Shown here piece by piece: positions 1 through 11,408 of a stretch of DNA of 64,000 nucleotides. The notes under the pieces were generated by a model. The model had not been told where the DNA came from. It did not search any database and was given only the letters and a program-made list of their open reading frames with translations. A program made the position numbers and the translations under genes. The DNA is from Seriola aureovittata (lineage: Eukaryota; Chordata; Actinopteri; Carangiformes; Carangidae). The stretch covers positions 30,349,201 through 30,413,200 of the forward strand of contig NC_079364.1 in assembly GCF_021018895.1 (NCBI RefSeq). Direction: 5' to 3'. How positions within the stretch are numbered: the first letter of the stretch is position 1; the number at the start of each line of letters is the position of its first letter.

Positions 1-299
1 TAGTCATGGTATCACATGCCTGGCTTCCATTTTTAATGAGGCAAAGGTCAATGTATTCTCTTGCTCTTTCACTTACAGGAGAAACCTCAATCATGCCCAA
101 GTTAACTTGTTCAAACAAAGACCCCCACCCACCTCCCCATCCACTTCACACCCCCACCGCGCCGGGTCCTAGTCTACCCACCATCCAGCGCTGCCCATTT
201 GCATTCCTTGACCGAGAACCCTGCCTCATTTCACAGGAATCCCACATTGACGGAGTCAGACAGCTGTCACCAGACAGAGAAAAGGGAACTTGGCGTTCG

Positions 300-404
300 C
301 CCTCATTCAGCTTCGCCCTCCCTCCCTCCCTCCCTCCCACCCTCCCTCTGTTAAGCACACACACATAAACAATCAAAGGAAGGGAAACTTTTTTTTTTTT
401 TTTT
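300..404 (+). repeat. (CCCT)n tract and poly(T) run
   Basis: About 23 bp of CCCT repeats at 316-338 are followed by CA-rich sequence and a 16-T run at 389-404. The neighbouring 540-700 is pyrimidine-rich without a fixed period. Confidence 0.9.
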
Positions 405-878
405 ATGCCAGTGTAGTTTTGACTGAAGGAGTGACAAACCTGCCTGCTGAGTCTGAATCTGTGCATTTTTATGTGCATCCTCAGGTTGAGGCTCGGTAAA
501 CACGCTCAACACTGAGTACAAGTTGTGACTGTGATGTTAATTCATGTCTTTCTTTCACTCTCGCTTTTTTCTCTTTCTCCTGCGCGTTCAAAGTGAAGTT
601 CCTGCTGCATTTTAAAAACTACTCTTACACGTCTCCTCTTCGTCTTCCTCTTCCTCCTGCATTTTGCGAGTCGACGTGTCTTTCCTCTATTTTTTGCTCA
701 GTTTCAGCAATGACACCGGAGAAGATAGCTTGTTGATGTATTAAGAATATTAATATGCAAACAGTCTACCTGACGGAGTAAGGCAGCCTTCTGTTATGGA
801 AAGATAAATATTATGTTTTAATTATAAAAACATAAAACAGAAACGGGGGGAAGACAGAAGAAGAGGGAGGAGGTGTGC

Positions 879-882
<4 letters not shown>

Positions 883-949
<67 letters not shown>
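883..949 (+). repeat. (GT)n microsatellite, 67 bp
   Basis: Pure GT dinucleotides followed by a short GA run. In the ZNF536 transcript orientation this is a CA repeat, a motif that hnRNP L-type proteins bind. Confidence 0.98.
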
Positions 950-957
<8 letters not shown>

Positions 958-1509
958 CCAAGGAATCTTGTTCTAGGAGAAAGGTACGCTATGTTTTGGC
1001 AAAGATTTGGAGTTGAAAAGAGTGGATGGCATAATGTGATGCTGTTTACTGAGGAATGTGATGCCCTGTCATCTCACTCGACTCAGTCTCTCCCTTCTGG
1101 ATTGCCCGTGTCATTTTTTTCTTCACCTCTCATCCGCTCTCTCAACAGTCTTTTCTTCTTCTTCTATTTCTTCTTCTTTCTGTCCCGGCTTCATAACCAA
1201 ATGGGGAATCCTAACGTGATCATTAAGACATAAAACGGGCTGATAAATGTTTCATAAGAACAAGACTAGCCACTGATAGCCACCCAGGAATACTGAGGAG
1301 CAAACCGAGTCTTGCAGTCCTTCCCCTCGTTCAAACACACTCGTCGGAATACAATTGGAATTTTAAAATATCTAAAAAGCCTGGGCTAATTCCCACCATG
1401 GGTAATATTTACAAATTGAGTCTGAGAGACGGGGTAGGAGAGAGAAAGAGAGAGAGCAAGGAAGGAAAAAAGAAATCAAATGAACTGTGCAAGGAAAAAG
1501 AGAAAGAAG

Positions 1510-1680
1510 AACAGAGAAATAAATTGCCCTTTTATATTGTGCAAGCGTGTACAAAAATACTAAGTCTGCATTTATCCGAGACATGTCAATCAGCGCAGCA
1601 CACTGACAATTAGTGCGTTTGAATAGAACTTTTATCATTTACCAGACACCAGAGTCCTGACCTACTGTACAAAAATACAG
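1510..1680 (+). promoter_or_regulatory. Candidate non-coding regulatory block (downstream intron)
   Basis: Non-repetitive sequence lying right after a purine-rich tract. It includes a TGTCAATCA word (Pbx/Meis-like) and a CAATTA homeodomain-type word. This is suggested by composition only; no conservation data are available. Confidence 0.2.
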
Positions 1681-2228
1681 CTCGGGGAATGAATGTGCCT
1701 GTAATACAATGACTGTCTATTTAAGTTTGGTGACACATAAAAAATACAGATATGACAGGCCAGGCTCCTTCAAATGAGCGGGGGGTAGAAAGCTCAGGTT
1801 TTGTAACCATTGAGTTCTCTGATTATAGAGAAAAGAAGAATAGTGTGAGGGGTAGGGTGGGGGGGTAGTAGAGGAACGGATGTCAATTACAAAGACAAAA
1901 TAATTTATGCAGAGTGGAGAAATGGAAAAAAAAAAAGAGAGACATAATTCATTATTTTTTAATGCACATAGTTTTACACACATATATTATGGTGCACACA
2001 CTCACAGAGGACTGGCCTCATTTCAAAGTGCTGGCTGCAGTGTGAGGTAGTGAAGTAGCACTGTTGCATACTGGAAGGAGCTATATGTTATTTATTATGG
2101 CTTTTTATATTGAGAGACCTAATAACAGGTTAGCTTTACTCTTCCTAGCTGATCTGTGTATTCGCTGAGATTTCAGACTGCAAGTTCATTTGTTTGTTTT
2201 ATGTTCACTCTAGCACCAGATTTACTTT

Positions 2229-2285
2229 ATATATACAGTATATATATATATATATATTATTATTATTATTTATTTATTTATTTTT
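2229..2285 (+). repeat. Compound (TA)n(TTA)n(TTTA)n microsatellite
   Basis: TA dinucleotides grade into TTA triplets and TTTA tetramers, the usual signature of stepwise slippage. It directly abuts the dispersed repeat beginning near 2310. Confidence 0.93.
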
Positions 2286-2309
2286 AAACTTTTTTATTTG
2301 TCTAGAAAA

Positions 2310-2600
2310 AATGTGGGTTGAGTATCAAACTTCATTCCTTTACTCGCCAAGAGCTGTCTCCAGAGGTGGAAAGCAGCCTTCTTGTTCTATTACTTCTTAT
2401 TTTCGACTGACTGGCCCCGGTCTGCTCGGCCCATCTCGTCATTGTCCAATACTAAGTTACTGTAGCGTCCAGGCTGCCCTGAAGAAGTAGCACTGCTGAG
2501 AGGACGTATTATAACCTCTTGTCTTGTAAACGCAAGACTGGCAGGTAAAAAGATGTTAGTGCTAACGTTGGGTATGAAGCAGTAGCAACATTTAAAAAGG
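2310..2600. repeat. Composite dispersed repeat (inverted copy plus direct fragment)
   Basis: 2310-2527 matches the reverse complement of 40015-40245, with an internal deletion. Shared words include gaggacgtatta and cctctgg/gaggacagct. Immediately after it, 2533-2600 matches 40252-40320 in direct orientation (AAGACTGGYAGGTAAA, GTGCTAACG). The family is unnamed here; it is probably a non-autonomous element whose copy was rearranged. Confidence 0.6.
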
Positions 2601-3498
2601 ACTATGTGAATACACAAAGTGATTGCTAGGTGTATGCAGTCTAGCAGGCAGTTGACATGGGGCCCCAGACCCTGAGTGGCTCTAAAAGCCTAAAATCAAC
2701 TGCATATCAGATTATGTCAGATTGACGTCTGATTGTCACTAATTAGTTAGTTGCTAATTTCTTATGGAATTTGCAGCATTAGGGAAAAATATCCAAGTTG
2801 CTTAAATGTTCCATGTTTGTACTGTTTACACAGAACGGCAAGACAAAATAAAGGGCAACATTCCCGCCCTGAACAGGCTGTGTAAAAGGGGCTAAATGTA
2901 TGTAAATCCTACCTCATTTGAAAGTACAGTGTGTATACACCCCCCGGTTCAGCTAACAGATACATCTTTACACAGTTCTCTCAAAATGTTCAGAACCAGG
3001 ATCCAGAACACTTTATCAATGAATAAGCTGCGGTTTTGGCCAAAAATGTCTGGTTTTTTAATTCTTTATTACATGTTCATAATACTGATAAAAAACCTAA
3101 AAGGTATTCCTCTTTAATATTGCCAGTATTGAAAACACACTGGCTAATACTAGCTGATAATAGCTAGTTAGACTGGATTTGTCACCATGCATATTCATAG
3201 CCGTATGGATCTTGTTCAAGTCTACTATATTTCTGTTTTAATGACACAGTAATTACACTGTAACAGTTTGTCTGCATGTGTAATTACGCCCCCATTGTAC
3301 TGTCGCAATTAGATGAATATCCACGCTTTATAACCTAAGGCGTCAAGTTGGCAAATCCAATTTCAATTTGTATGAAGCAAGCATTTTGCCTGCTTGTTTG
3401 AGCCACGGTAAAGACCAGGGATATGCAGGCTAATCCTCACCATGTTAAAATGCTGTTCCTCTTAAAGAAAAAAAAATGTAGACATGGGGGATTCTCTG

Positions 3499-3533
3499 GA
3501 GAGAAAGAGAGAGAGAGAGAGAGAAAGAGAGAG
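3499..3533 (+). repeat. (GA)n microsatellite
   Basis: A GA run interrupted by occasional AAG. It accounts for the Arg/Glu-rich start of an apparent 140-codon ORF at 3484-3906, which has no domain. Confidence 0.93.
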
Positions 3534-3619
3534 CCAGAGGGAGTGTATAGAGTCTTTTACAGCCCGGAGCCAAGAGGTGGGAGTGAGGTTTAGGGGTAGT
3601 GGGAAGGTTGTGGAAGTGC

Positions 3620-3930
3620 ATGTAAGGAGGAATTCTGCTGCTTTAGGCCTTACATGTGCGCAGCAAAGCCTATTTTTTACACATTCAGCTACAATTTGCA
3701 GAATGGGGGAGACGCTCTCGTGCAAAATGAGGATTTTTAATGGTGGGTTACGGCATGTAAGAGCTGGCACAAAAAAGGCAATGCTTTCCAGCGAACTGGG
3801 CTATTTAAGATGTGATGAGCTGCGTTCCCCCCGTCAGGTCTACCTGTTGCTGAACCTTCCCAATATGCAATGTGTTTTCTCTAAACACAGCTTCTTTGAG
3901 GCATGATCATCGCAGGGAACAATAACGATG
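3620..3930 (+). promoter_or_regulatory. Candidate non-coding regulatory block
   Basis: About 300 bp free of simple repeats with words such as AATTTGCA and ATATGCAA (octamer-like half sites) and a CTATTTAAG AT core (MEF2-like). It is called only because of complexity and motif density. Confidence 0.22.
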
Positions 3931-4343
3931 TAGTGAAGTCAGTACAAGGATAACTAAACAAAAAAAAAAAAAAAGATGGTGATGGGCATAAATGTAATTA
4001 CCTCTTTGTTTTCTTTAAAAAAAGAGGGAAAAAAATAAAGAATTTTACTGAATAAGAAGCATGCTCAAGGTTAGCTTCTGAGCTTTCCTGTAAGAAGGAA
4101 GGTCTTTAAAGGACATCTCTGACAGAGGCCTTTGTTTTTCAGCACTTTTTCTTCCTCACTTCTCCCTTTTTTCACACGTTGCTTTTAAACAAGTGCCATC
4201 TCAAAGACAAAAGCGGCGGAGTTGACCTTCTTTCACAGTTGAGATGTTATTGTTGATTACTATAATTTAAGTTTAACTCAAAATTGCTGTGGGTAGGTGG
4301 CGGGGCACAGGCTCACATGTAGACAGACGCATGCTTGCAGGTG

Positions 4344-4563
4344 CGCACACACACACACACACACACACAAACATACAGTTAGAGAGAATTTCATGCTCTT
4401 CTTTTTTAAACGTGAGATATTAAGATAAAGACAATGGTACAGTGGCCACATCCTGTTCACAACAGAAGAGAGTGATATGCACACATACTGTAAAGCACAT
4501 AACCCCCCCTCCCCCCCTCACACACACACACACACATACACGCAGAAACACACACACACACAC
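4344..4563 (+). repeat. Two (CA)n clusters with intervening sequence
   Basis: CA runs occupy 4344-4370 and about 4517-4563 with short interruptions. A C-rich patch lies at about 4503-4517. Confidence 0.93.
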
Positions 4564-4569
4564 AACAAA

Positions 4570-5870
4570 ACATGCATACAGAGGAGAAGCATGACACCTT
4601 TCTCCACATGAGACTCAGACACATTTTTTCTCACACATCAAAGCTTCTAATTTGAGAGTCCCTGAGCTCCAAATGTGAATCACATTGTGTAAGTTGTGAA
4701 GACAGACAAGTTTCACTACTTCTGAATAAAAAACAGGAAGTAGCAAAACAAGCATATTTAACATTTTTAATGTCAAATCTGTTTACTTCTCACTTTTTTT
4801 CTGAAAAAGCGTATTCCAGTTTATTCAGATCAGTGCATGCCTAATCATTTTATTCTACCCTTCTCTACAAAATCTATTTTCCAGCTTTGCCACGCTCTGT
4901 AGCAGCTAGCTACAGTTCGACATCCTGTTTTGGCACAAATCTCTGCAATAACAATATAAGGACAGCCTTTGAGATAGGACAGTGGCAGACTGACAGAGAG
5001 TTTGAATGGTTCCTGTGTATCACTGGGCTAAGGGTGCGACACACTACCTGTAATACATACAAACAAACAGTTAGGCAGAAACAGCAGGAAGGCCTTGTGG
5101 AAACCAACAGGCATTTTTTGTGCAAAGTTGCCAGCACATATCTTCATTTATTTTTCTACTTATATTTCTGTCTTTAATCCTACCCTCCTTCTCCAAAAAT
5201 AATGACTAGGGGGCGAGATTTAACCACTCAACTAAATCTAATGCATTCATTTGTGCTTTGTTAGCATTTGCTGGTAAATTCTACTGGTTTTATTTGTCAA
5301 TTATTATTTTAATTCACTTTTTTTTATACTGCACACTCATTGTTAATACAGTACTTCTGAAGCTGTTGAAACACCACAAGCTGTACCCATCAGATTCAAA
5401 GTGCTTGAGTCAAAAGAGACATACAGAGAGAGGGAGAGAGAGACAGATGGAGAGAGAAACTTCCAGCATTAAAATTCAGAAGATAATTACATCCGCTACA
5501 CCCCCACCCTGTTGAGAAAGTGTTATGTTTAATAGTCTCTATAAAGAAAATAGGTTTTTATCTCACTCTCATTTTCATTAATTCCTAATTGGGGTGGGGG
5601 GTTGTCTGTTATTATTTCTTAGATTAAAATAAACATAGCCTATCCCATGTTCAAACCCATCACACTACACGGGCATGATAAGGACTTTATGCCTCTGTGA
5701 ATAAATAAACAATTTCGTCTCCACTGGTGGAATTAAGTTGCTTACAGCCTTAAGCTAAGCCACTCTGATTTATATTTATATTTATTTATATTTTTTTCCT
5801 CATAGGACTTAAAAGCACATCCTTGCTTTTGCAAATGAAGTTCACCAATTTTTTTTTGACCTGTTTTATA
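4570..5870. other. AT-rich intronic stretch with no recognised feature
   Basis: Apart from a GA-rich microsatellite at 5408-5458 and TTTA-rich patches near 5775-5800, nothing recognisable was seen on either strand. Confidence 0.6.
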
Positions 5871-6090
5871 TGTATAGCTTTAATTAGTGTCTTGTTTAGC
5901 TTAAACCGACTGATTATCGCATAGTCGTGACCTAATTACCACGCACGTACTTAACGCCAGAATAGTGCCCCGAGGAGCAAGCGAAAGTTACCTTTAAAAA
6001 CTTGTGTAATCATTAGCAACGAGCCTCCCTTAATCCCACTAAACATACACTTATCTAGCCCCGGCCGGCCTGTATTTGCCGGGTAGGGAG
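5870..6090 (+). promoter_or_regulatory. Candidate non-coding regulatory block next to the coding exon
   Basis: Two TAATTA homeodomain cores (5881-5886 and 5933-5938) and a TGATTATCG word sit in high-complexity sequence with several CpGs, unlike the AT-rich flanks. It lies about 500 bp from the coding exon. Function is inferred from motif content only. Confidence 0.3.
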
Positions 6091-6557
6091 AAGGGAGGGG
6101 GTATGGTTGTCTCCAACATGTTTATTAAAGACATTTATTAATCGCTGTGGTTAAAATGAGTTCGTCCCTACGCTCCCAGTCTTTACTCAGTGTTCCACAG
6201 GGATCTAGGCTGCTAACCTGCAAAATGTGGATGCAATGGTGGAGCAGGTCTCTTTCTGGATTGTGTTCTCTGGGGTCTTGTGTTTGGCTTAATGTGAATT
6301 GTGGCAGCAACACAGAAGTGTCAGGGGACAAATGTTACCATGTACAGCAATAACTTAAGTATCTAAGTTATGTAAAGAATGTGTAGTTCTGATTCTTTGA
6401 AGGGTATTTGTGCTAATTTTCATCCCCTTTAAAGAGGTGGATTTGACACACTTTTATAGGCCTAGCTGTAAAATTAAAGAGCTTCTTAGTGGAAATCGAA
6501 TCAAATGAATGAATGAAACATAATTCCCTAGTGTATGTCATGAAATAAAATTTAGAT

Positions 6558-6607
6558 TCAGACCAAATAATACAAGTTGTTACCATTCATTCTGACTTTT
6601 CTCTTAC
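6558..6607 (-). other. znf536: Open reading frame continuing past the ZNF536 donor (possible read-through tail)
   Basis: If the donor is not used, the frame stays open for 16 codons (GKRKVRMNGNNLYYLV) and stops at TGA 6560-6558. This would give a 785-residue protein lacking the distal fingers. Minus-strand AATAAA words lie at 6121-6126 and 6134-6139, about 420-440 bases beyond the stop. There is no direct evidence that this form is made, so the intron reading remains the default. Confidence 0.3.
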
Positions 6608-6610
6608 CTG
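6602..6610 (-). other. znf536: Splice donor of the ZNF536 first coding exon
   Basis: On the minus strand the sequence reads CAG|GTAAGA, which is essentially the vertebrate consensus. The last exonic base is 6608 and the intron begins with GT at 6607-6606. The break leaves one base of a codon (phase 1). In ZNF536 orthologues the next residue after the SPSS segment is usually aspartate, consistent with G|AT across the junction. Confidence 0.93.
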
Positions 6611-8915
6611 AAGATGGTGAGGAGGGATGTGGGCTGTCATCCTGGACACTTCCGGTCTGGGAGTGTCCTCCTCCAGCTCCGCTCTCTTCTGTCACATTGG
6701 ATGAACCGGGAGTGGTCGAGCGGCTAATGGACTGGGACTCGGGGTCACTGGCTGACCCACGACGTTCATCCAGACCCTGTTGCTGGAGCACTTCCTCGAT
6801 GCCTCTCCTGTCTTTGCCATGGATACGGGAGTGGACAACCATCTGATGGTAGGTTCTGAAGATCCGGCCACAGTCAGGGCACTCTGAAGGCTTCTCCTTT
6901 AGACCGGAGAGGCTGGAGAGGCTGTAGTCAATGTTTGGGCTTCCCAAGCCAGCCAGGGCTCCAGGAGCCTCAGAACTACCATGGTGAGACATTAAGTCAC
7001 GATGACTGTCAAAGCCTCTTCCATCCTCCTTCATGGACATCATGGCTCCACTAGAGGCCTTGGATCCCTGCAAGGCCTCTGAGAGCTGCTTCTGCTTGGA
7101 GCTATCATTGGAAGAAATCAAGGAGTAGTCTTGTTTATCCTTTGAGAAAGTAGCCAAGGCCCCAGCACCACCCATATCATCTTCTTGCCCTGGGGGTATG
7201 TGGTGCTGGTGCTGCTGCTGCTGCTGCTGCTCCTTAGGCATGAAGGCCCTGTCCATAGCCATGCCACGAGCCATTATCTGCCAGGCTTGGTAGCTACTGA
7301 GGGAATCCATCTCTGCCACTTTCGCAGCTGCCTGGAGGCGCTCCATGCAGCTCGACTTGAGTGGTGGCACAAGGTTTAGACAACCCAGGAGTGAGCGCTT
7401 CTCGTTTTCACCCAGCCCATGGCCCATACCTCCTGCCATTGGCCCCAGCAGCTTCCCTAACATCTCTTTTTCCTTCATGGCTATCCCCGCTTTAGCCAAC
7501 ATCTGGTGCTGCTCACTCAGGCCCTGTTTGTCTGGAGAAAGGAAGCCTCCCTGAAGACAGGAGATGTAGCGTGAGTAAAGGTTAGCATGGGCTTCTTGAG
7601 CCAGATTGCTCATGCTATTGACGGCAGCAATGTCCTGCTCACTGGGCTGGGGAGGCTTGCTCTTGATGGCCAGCTTGTTGAGATGTACCTTCATATGGTT
7701 CTTCAGGAACCAGGGTTCCTTGAAACGACGGCCACAGATTTGGCAACAGTGTTCAAAGGAGTCCTTGTGCTTGCGCATGTGACCCTTCAGGAACCAAGCT
7801 TGGCTGAACACCTGTCCGCACACATCGCAGCGGAACTCGGTGGCCATCTGCATGCCACCAGAACCACCGCCACCCTGGCCCTGCGTGGTCTCGGCTGTGA
7901 TGTGGGCCTTTTCAACGTGACTTATCAGCTCCTCTTCGTGGGAGGCAGCAAACTCACACAGAGTACATTTGTAGGGCTTGTGGAGAATGCGAATGTGGCG
8001 GTCCAGCTCCTCTCGCTTCTTGAACTTCCCTTTGCAGAAGGTACAGCGGAAGCCTGTAGTTGGGTTCAGGGACTGTTCATCCTGGGTGCCAGCTGGCTTG
8101 GGTGAAGAAGAAGGCTGGGAAACTGTGTCTGGAGTGGCGAGGCCAGAGGGAGGAAGGAGGCCACAAGCTGAGCCTAGCTGCTGCTGCTGGGTGTTAGAGC
8201 TGTTATTGAGACCCAGATGGGGTGTTTGAGCTGTCTGGAGGAGACTGCCGCTCCCTCTCATCTGCTTGTCCCTCAGGATGGCCCTCTCCTCCAGCTCATG
8301 CAGCAGCCTGTTCTCCTCTCGGACACGGCCGCGGCCCTTACCGAGATTACCCAGTTTATGGGTGCGGAGGTGGATCTTCAAGTTGCCCTTTTGAGCAGCT
8401 CGGTGGTCACAGTAGGGGCACTTGAAGGGCTTCTCTCCTGTGTGTGTGCGCATGTGCAGCGACAAGATGCTGTTGAAACGGAAGCGCTTGCCACATAATG
8501 GACAGGGATACTTCCTATTCTTGCGGGCGTCATCTTCAATATCATTCATCTGGGACATGATGCCCAAGTTCTGGCCATTGAGAAACTGCTGCAGGTCAAC
8601 TCGTCCGTTTAGCCCACTTAGCGCCCCCGCGTCAATGTCTCGGTTGAGCTGATTGGCGAGCAAGGCCATCTGACTGCTGATAGGTTGACTAGCCAGGGCT
8701 GCGTGATGGGTCTTCTCGTCTAAAGGCGTGGCTGCTTTCTCTTCAGGGATCTGTTGTGGGCGGTGTAGGTCGGGAAAGGCGTGTCCTAGCTGGGCAGTTA
8801 GCTGGTGAAGCTTTTGACTTATGGGGTAGCGGCCATTCAAGACTGCACTGCTCAGATGGGCATCAGCATCAGGCACCGCTGATGACACACCAAGACACAA
8901 ACTAGAGTCCTCCAT
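6608..8915 (-). CDS. znf536: ZNF536 zinc finger protein, first coding exon (partial: 769 codons plus 1 base)
   Basis: This exon encodes the N-terminal part of ZNF536, known in mammals as a nuclear C2H2 DNA-binding repressor that limits retinoic-acid-induced neuronal differentiation. The start is the ATG at 8913-8915 (MEDSSLCLGVSS), which matches the family N-terminus. An in-frame ATG four codons earlier lies in the intron. Zinc ligands are visible at C138/C141/H154/H158, C166/C169/H182/H186, C291/C294/H307/H312, C317/C320/H333/H338, C363/C366/H379/H383, C391/C394/H407/H411 and C679/C682/H695/H699. Fingers 1 and 2 are joined by a canonical TGEKP linker, and the other pairs have non-canonical linkers. 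The linker regions look disordered: Gln/Asn/Ser-rich around 238-246, Gly-rich at 347-354, a Gln/His run at 563-572 and a Ser/Thr-rich tail. The block SLLGCLNLVPPLKSS (508-522) is typical of ZNF536 and argues against the paralogue ZNF516. About 1,300 residues are usual for the full protein, so roughly 40% lies in exons outside the window. No frameshift or internal stop is present. Confidence 0.96.
7212..7229 (-). repeat. znf536: CAG codon repeat (six glutamines) in znf536
   Basis: Six uninterrupted CAG codons encode Q563-Q568 and are followed by a short His/Gln stretch. A pure CAG run in coding sequence tends to be length-polymorphic. It sits in the poorly conserved linker between finger 6 and finger 7, so length change is probably tolerated. 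Confidence 0.9.
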
Positions 8916-8949
8916 CCTGTAAAACAAGACAGGAAAGGAAGTACCACAT
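8916..8949 (-). other. znf536: Splice acceptor one base upstream of the ZNF536 start codon
   Basis: Read on the minus strand, a pyrimidine-rich tract (ttcctttcctgtcttgtttt) is followed by ACAG|G and then ATG. The AG occupies 8918-8917 and the exon begins at 8916. A TTTTTAAT word 25-35 bases upstream could serve as branch point. This acceptor means the true start is MEDSS and the 5' UTR comes from an upstream exon not identified here. Confidence 0.92.
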
Positions 8950-10928
8950 TAAAAATGATAGAATTGCAGAACTAGAAATATTTCAAAACCAATGCCAATG
9001 GTGGGTGCCAATGCCGTGTATGTCCAACCACATGGTCAGAATTATTGTGCTACTTCATTTAGGGAACCAACACCTGTCCTGAAATAAATGTTTTTGTCTT
9101 TGACGCAAAGAGCACCGCATGAATTGTCAGCACCAAGGGCCTGGAAAAAGCTGTGACTCCATAGAAGTAGAACTTTTTCAAAATGTAACACCATTTTGGA
9201 TGGAATAATTACTCTGTAAACACAGTCAGCAGTGTATAATTAAACTACTTGTGCCCATCCTATCAGAATTCTTCCAATTACATGCCTTAATGAAATGGAG
9301 CAACGGCATTGTCAGGAAGCCACCGCAATACTACAATTATGATATTAACAATAGCACTTAAAACCAAGGGGTTACTCCAGTAAACACAACACTCTTATCT
9401 TGGTGCAATGACACTTGTCTTGGTGCAATATTCCATTAAAGAACCACACTACATTTGATCTGAATCACTTTGCTTTCCTTTTGCTTTTTTCTATTCCCCC
9501 AAATTCTCTCTCTGTCTGTCCTCTTATTCTAAAACTCTTTTACAGTTTACAGGGTGGAGAAAACACTGGTTTCTATTTCGAACAAAAAAAAAAAAGATAA
9601 GCACACCCTCCAGTCTCAGAGGAATAAGCAGGTAGCACTTTGTTGTGTTCCTACCTACTGCATGATACATGCCGATTGAAATATATCATGACTTTCTGAA
9701 CATGCTGTATTATCACTGTAAGTGTTTTCATTTCATATGTACAACATCAGTGAATAAATAATATAAAAAAAGAATAACACTGATTTTAATGCAGATCCAT
9801 CTGCTCTCCAGATGGTGAGGTATAAACATCTATCTACACACTTCCTCTGGCTGCTGGCAGGGGTCAAACCCTCAGAAACAATAACCATGGTTCTGCTTTG
9901 GTCAACAAAATATTGTATAATATCTCATTACACTGATTAGTATGCTGCCTGGTAACAGTGGCAGCCACTGTGCTGTTACACATTATTGTAATCATCAAAA
10001 AAGCCTTTCATGGAGAGGCGATGTAAAGGCATTACAACTGGCATTAGGTGAGTTCACTTTTAAGAGAAAGTGGTATCATTTTAGACGGCGTATGGACCCA
10101 ATCTGGCAGCAATGGGGCACACCCACATTAAATATGTTCACACATGTTCAGTAGACACTTTACAGGCATGAAGGGCAACTAAGGTTTCTGCCAGACTCTG
10201 TCTTTCTGTTTCCCTCTCTCCACCTACAGTATGTTTCTACAGCATGGAGGACTCCGCATTGTGCCAGGCTCATTTGTTTTCTCATTCATTTGAATTTTTT
10301 TCTCTCTCTTTCCTCTCTCTCTCTCATCAGTAGGAGGTTAGTAGACATAGGGAGTGCCTGTTCTTTTAGACACTGGCCCCTCCAACACACTGTTGATGGT
10401 TGGATTCTTATCTTGAGGACATGAATTAGAGACTGTGACCAGCTTCCACTTGTGTTTAAAGGAATGTGACACTTGTGGGCTTGCCTTTTGAATTCTCCCC
10501 ACAAGTATCATAAAGCAATTCTACTGAATTCATCAAGAATATAATGGCCATGCTATGTTCTGCAGGCTTACGTCTCACAGCGAGATGTGCTCCTGTCAAA
10601 GTCTACTTAAATCTCTGACAGATCTTATGATTGTATTTCTCAACTGAGAAATAAAGCATTTTGATAAAAAATTAAGTTAAAAAAAATGTGATACAGTTGA
10701 AGGGAATAAAACTGCCCATAGTAAAAAAAAAAAAAAAAATTAATAGAAAACAGGCCTTTTTCGGGGATTTAAACATGGGTTAACTTCTAGCTTTCCTTCA
10801 GCAGTGGAAGTAAATGAAGCCTTGAAAGTTAATGCAAACAGTTCTTAGAGGTTGATGAGTGACAAACCCTCTGTTTGTACAAAGGAAATGCTGGAACAAA
10901 CTGCGTTACTACACTCTCTGATGAATGA
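8946..10928. other. Intronic stretch upstream of the coding exon, little recognisable content
   Basis: Ordinary AT-rich unique sequence. It contains a short tandem duplication (two copies of CTTRTCTTGGTGCAAT, starting at 9394 and 9414, period 20), an 11-A run near 9583-9596, a CT-rich patch near 10297-10326 and a 17-A run near 10722-10739. Confidence 0.6.
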
Positions 10929-11408
10929 TTAAAGTTCCCATATTTTACACTTTTACAGTTTTATTTGATGTTGATGTATAAACATAGTTTAAACAAGTAG
11001 CCAACAAGTATAAACAAGTTTTACACCTCCTCTCTCAATCAGAAGAGAGGAGGCTCTGAGCCTCTCTTCTGATTGGCTGACTGTTTTCTGAGTGATCCAA
11101 TAAAAATATATCAGATTTCAGGTAAACACTCATAGAGAAACCAAATTCTGCCAGGTTGGATGGTGGGTCCAGGTGGGCAGGGCTTGGGGCATGGCTGAGA
11201 GCAGTGACTGCTTCGTTGTGACATCACAAAGTACAGTTACAGAAGTCCTGACGACTGGTTTTAAGGCTCAGTTTCTGAATATAGGCTGTGTGCATTTCTC
11301 TGTGGACTAAGCGCTTTGATACTTTCACAGTATTAATATAGAACCTAGACCTGCTTTAGAATCAAATAACACATGGACATCTACCTTTATACAGTATGGG
11401 ACCTTTAA
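10929..11408 (+). mobile_element. MITE-like DNA element, copy 1
   Basis: The ends form short terminal inverted repeats: left TTAAAGTTCCCATATT, and the right end reads TTAAAGGTCCCATACT in reverse complement. TTAA at each outer edge is compatible with a TTAA target duplication (piggyBac-like), although a hAT or other origin is not excluded. It has no ORF. An internal hairpin lies at 11036-11075. An inverted copy is at 15563-16059. Confidence 0.75.
11036..11075. repeat. Internal hairpin of the MITE
   Basis: CAATCAGAAGA...GAGGCTC pairs with GAGCCTC...TCTTCTGATTG around a one-base centre, with a 3-base bulge. The second MITE copy keeps an equivalent hairpin at 15884-15930, so it is a family feature. 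Confidence 0.85.

Larger units (their letters stand above)
1..6607 (-). other. znf536: ZNF536 intron downstream of the first coding exon (incomplete)
   Basis: No ORF here shows any recognisable domain, and the fingers expected in the next ZNF536 coding exon were not found, so that exon lies beyond base 1. The stretch holds a long GT array, AT and GA microsatellites, one composite dispersed repeat (2310-2600) and non-repetitive blocks listed separately. The rest is AT-rich intronic sequence without recognisable content. Confidence 0.8.

Noticed and set aside
7587..8105. 172-codon plus-strand ORF inside the ZNF536 exon
   Set aside because: It is the antisense shadow of the zinc-finger coding sequence; it has no domain and its openness follows from codon bias of the sense strand.
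8916..8927. Upstream in-frame ATG giving MFYRMEDSS
   Set aside because: It lies inside the splice acceptor (tttacag), so it is intronic. The family N-terminus begins at MEDSS.
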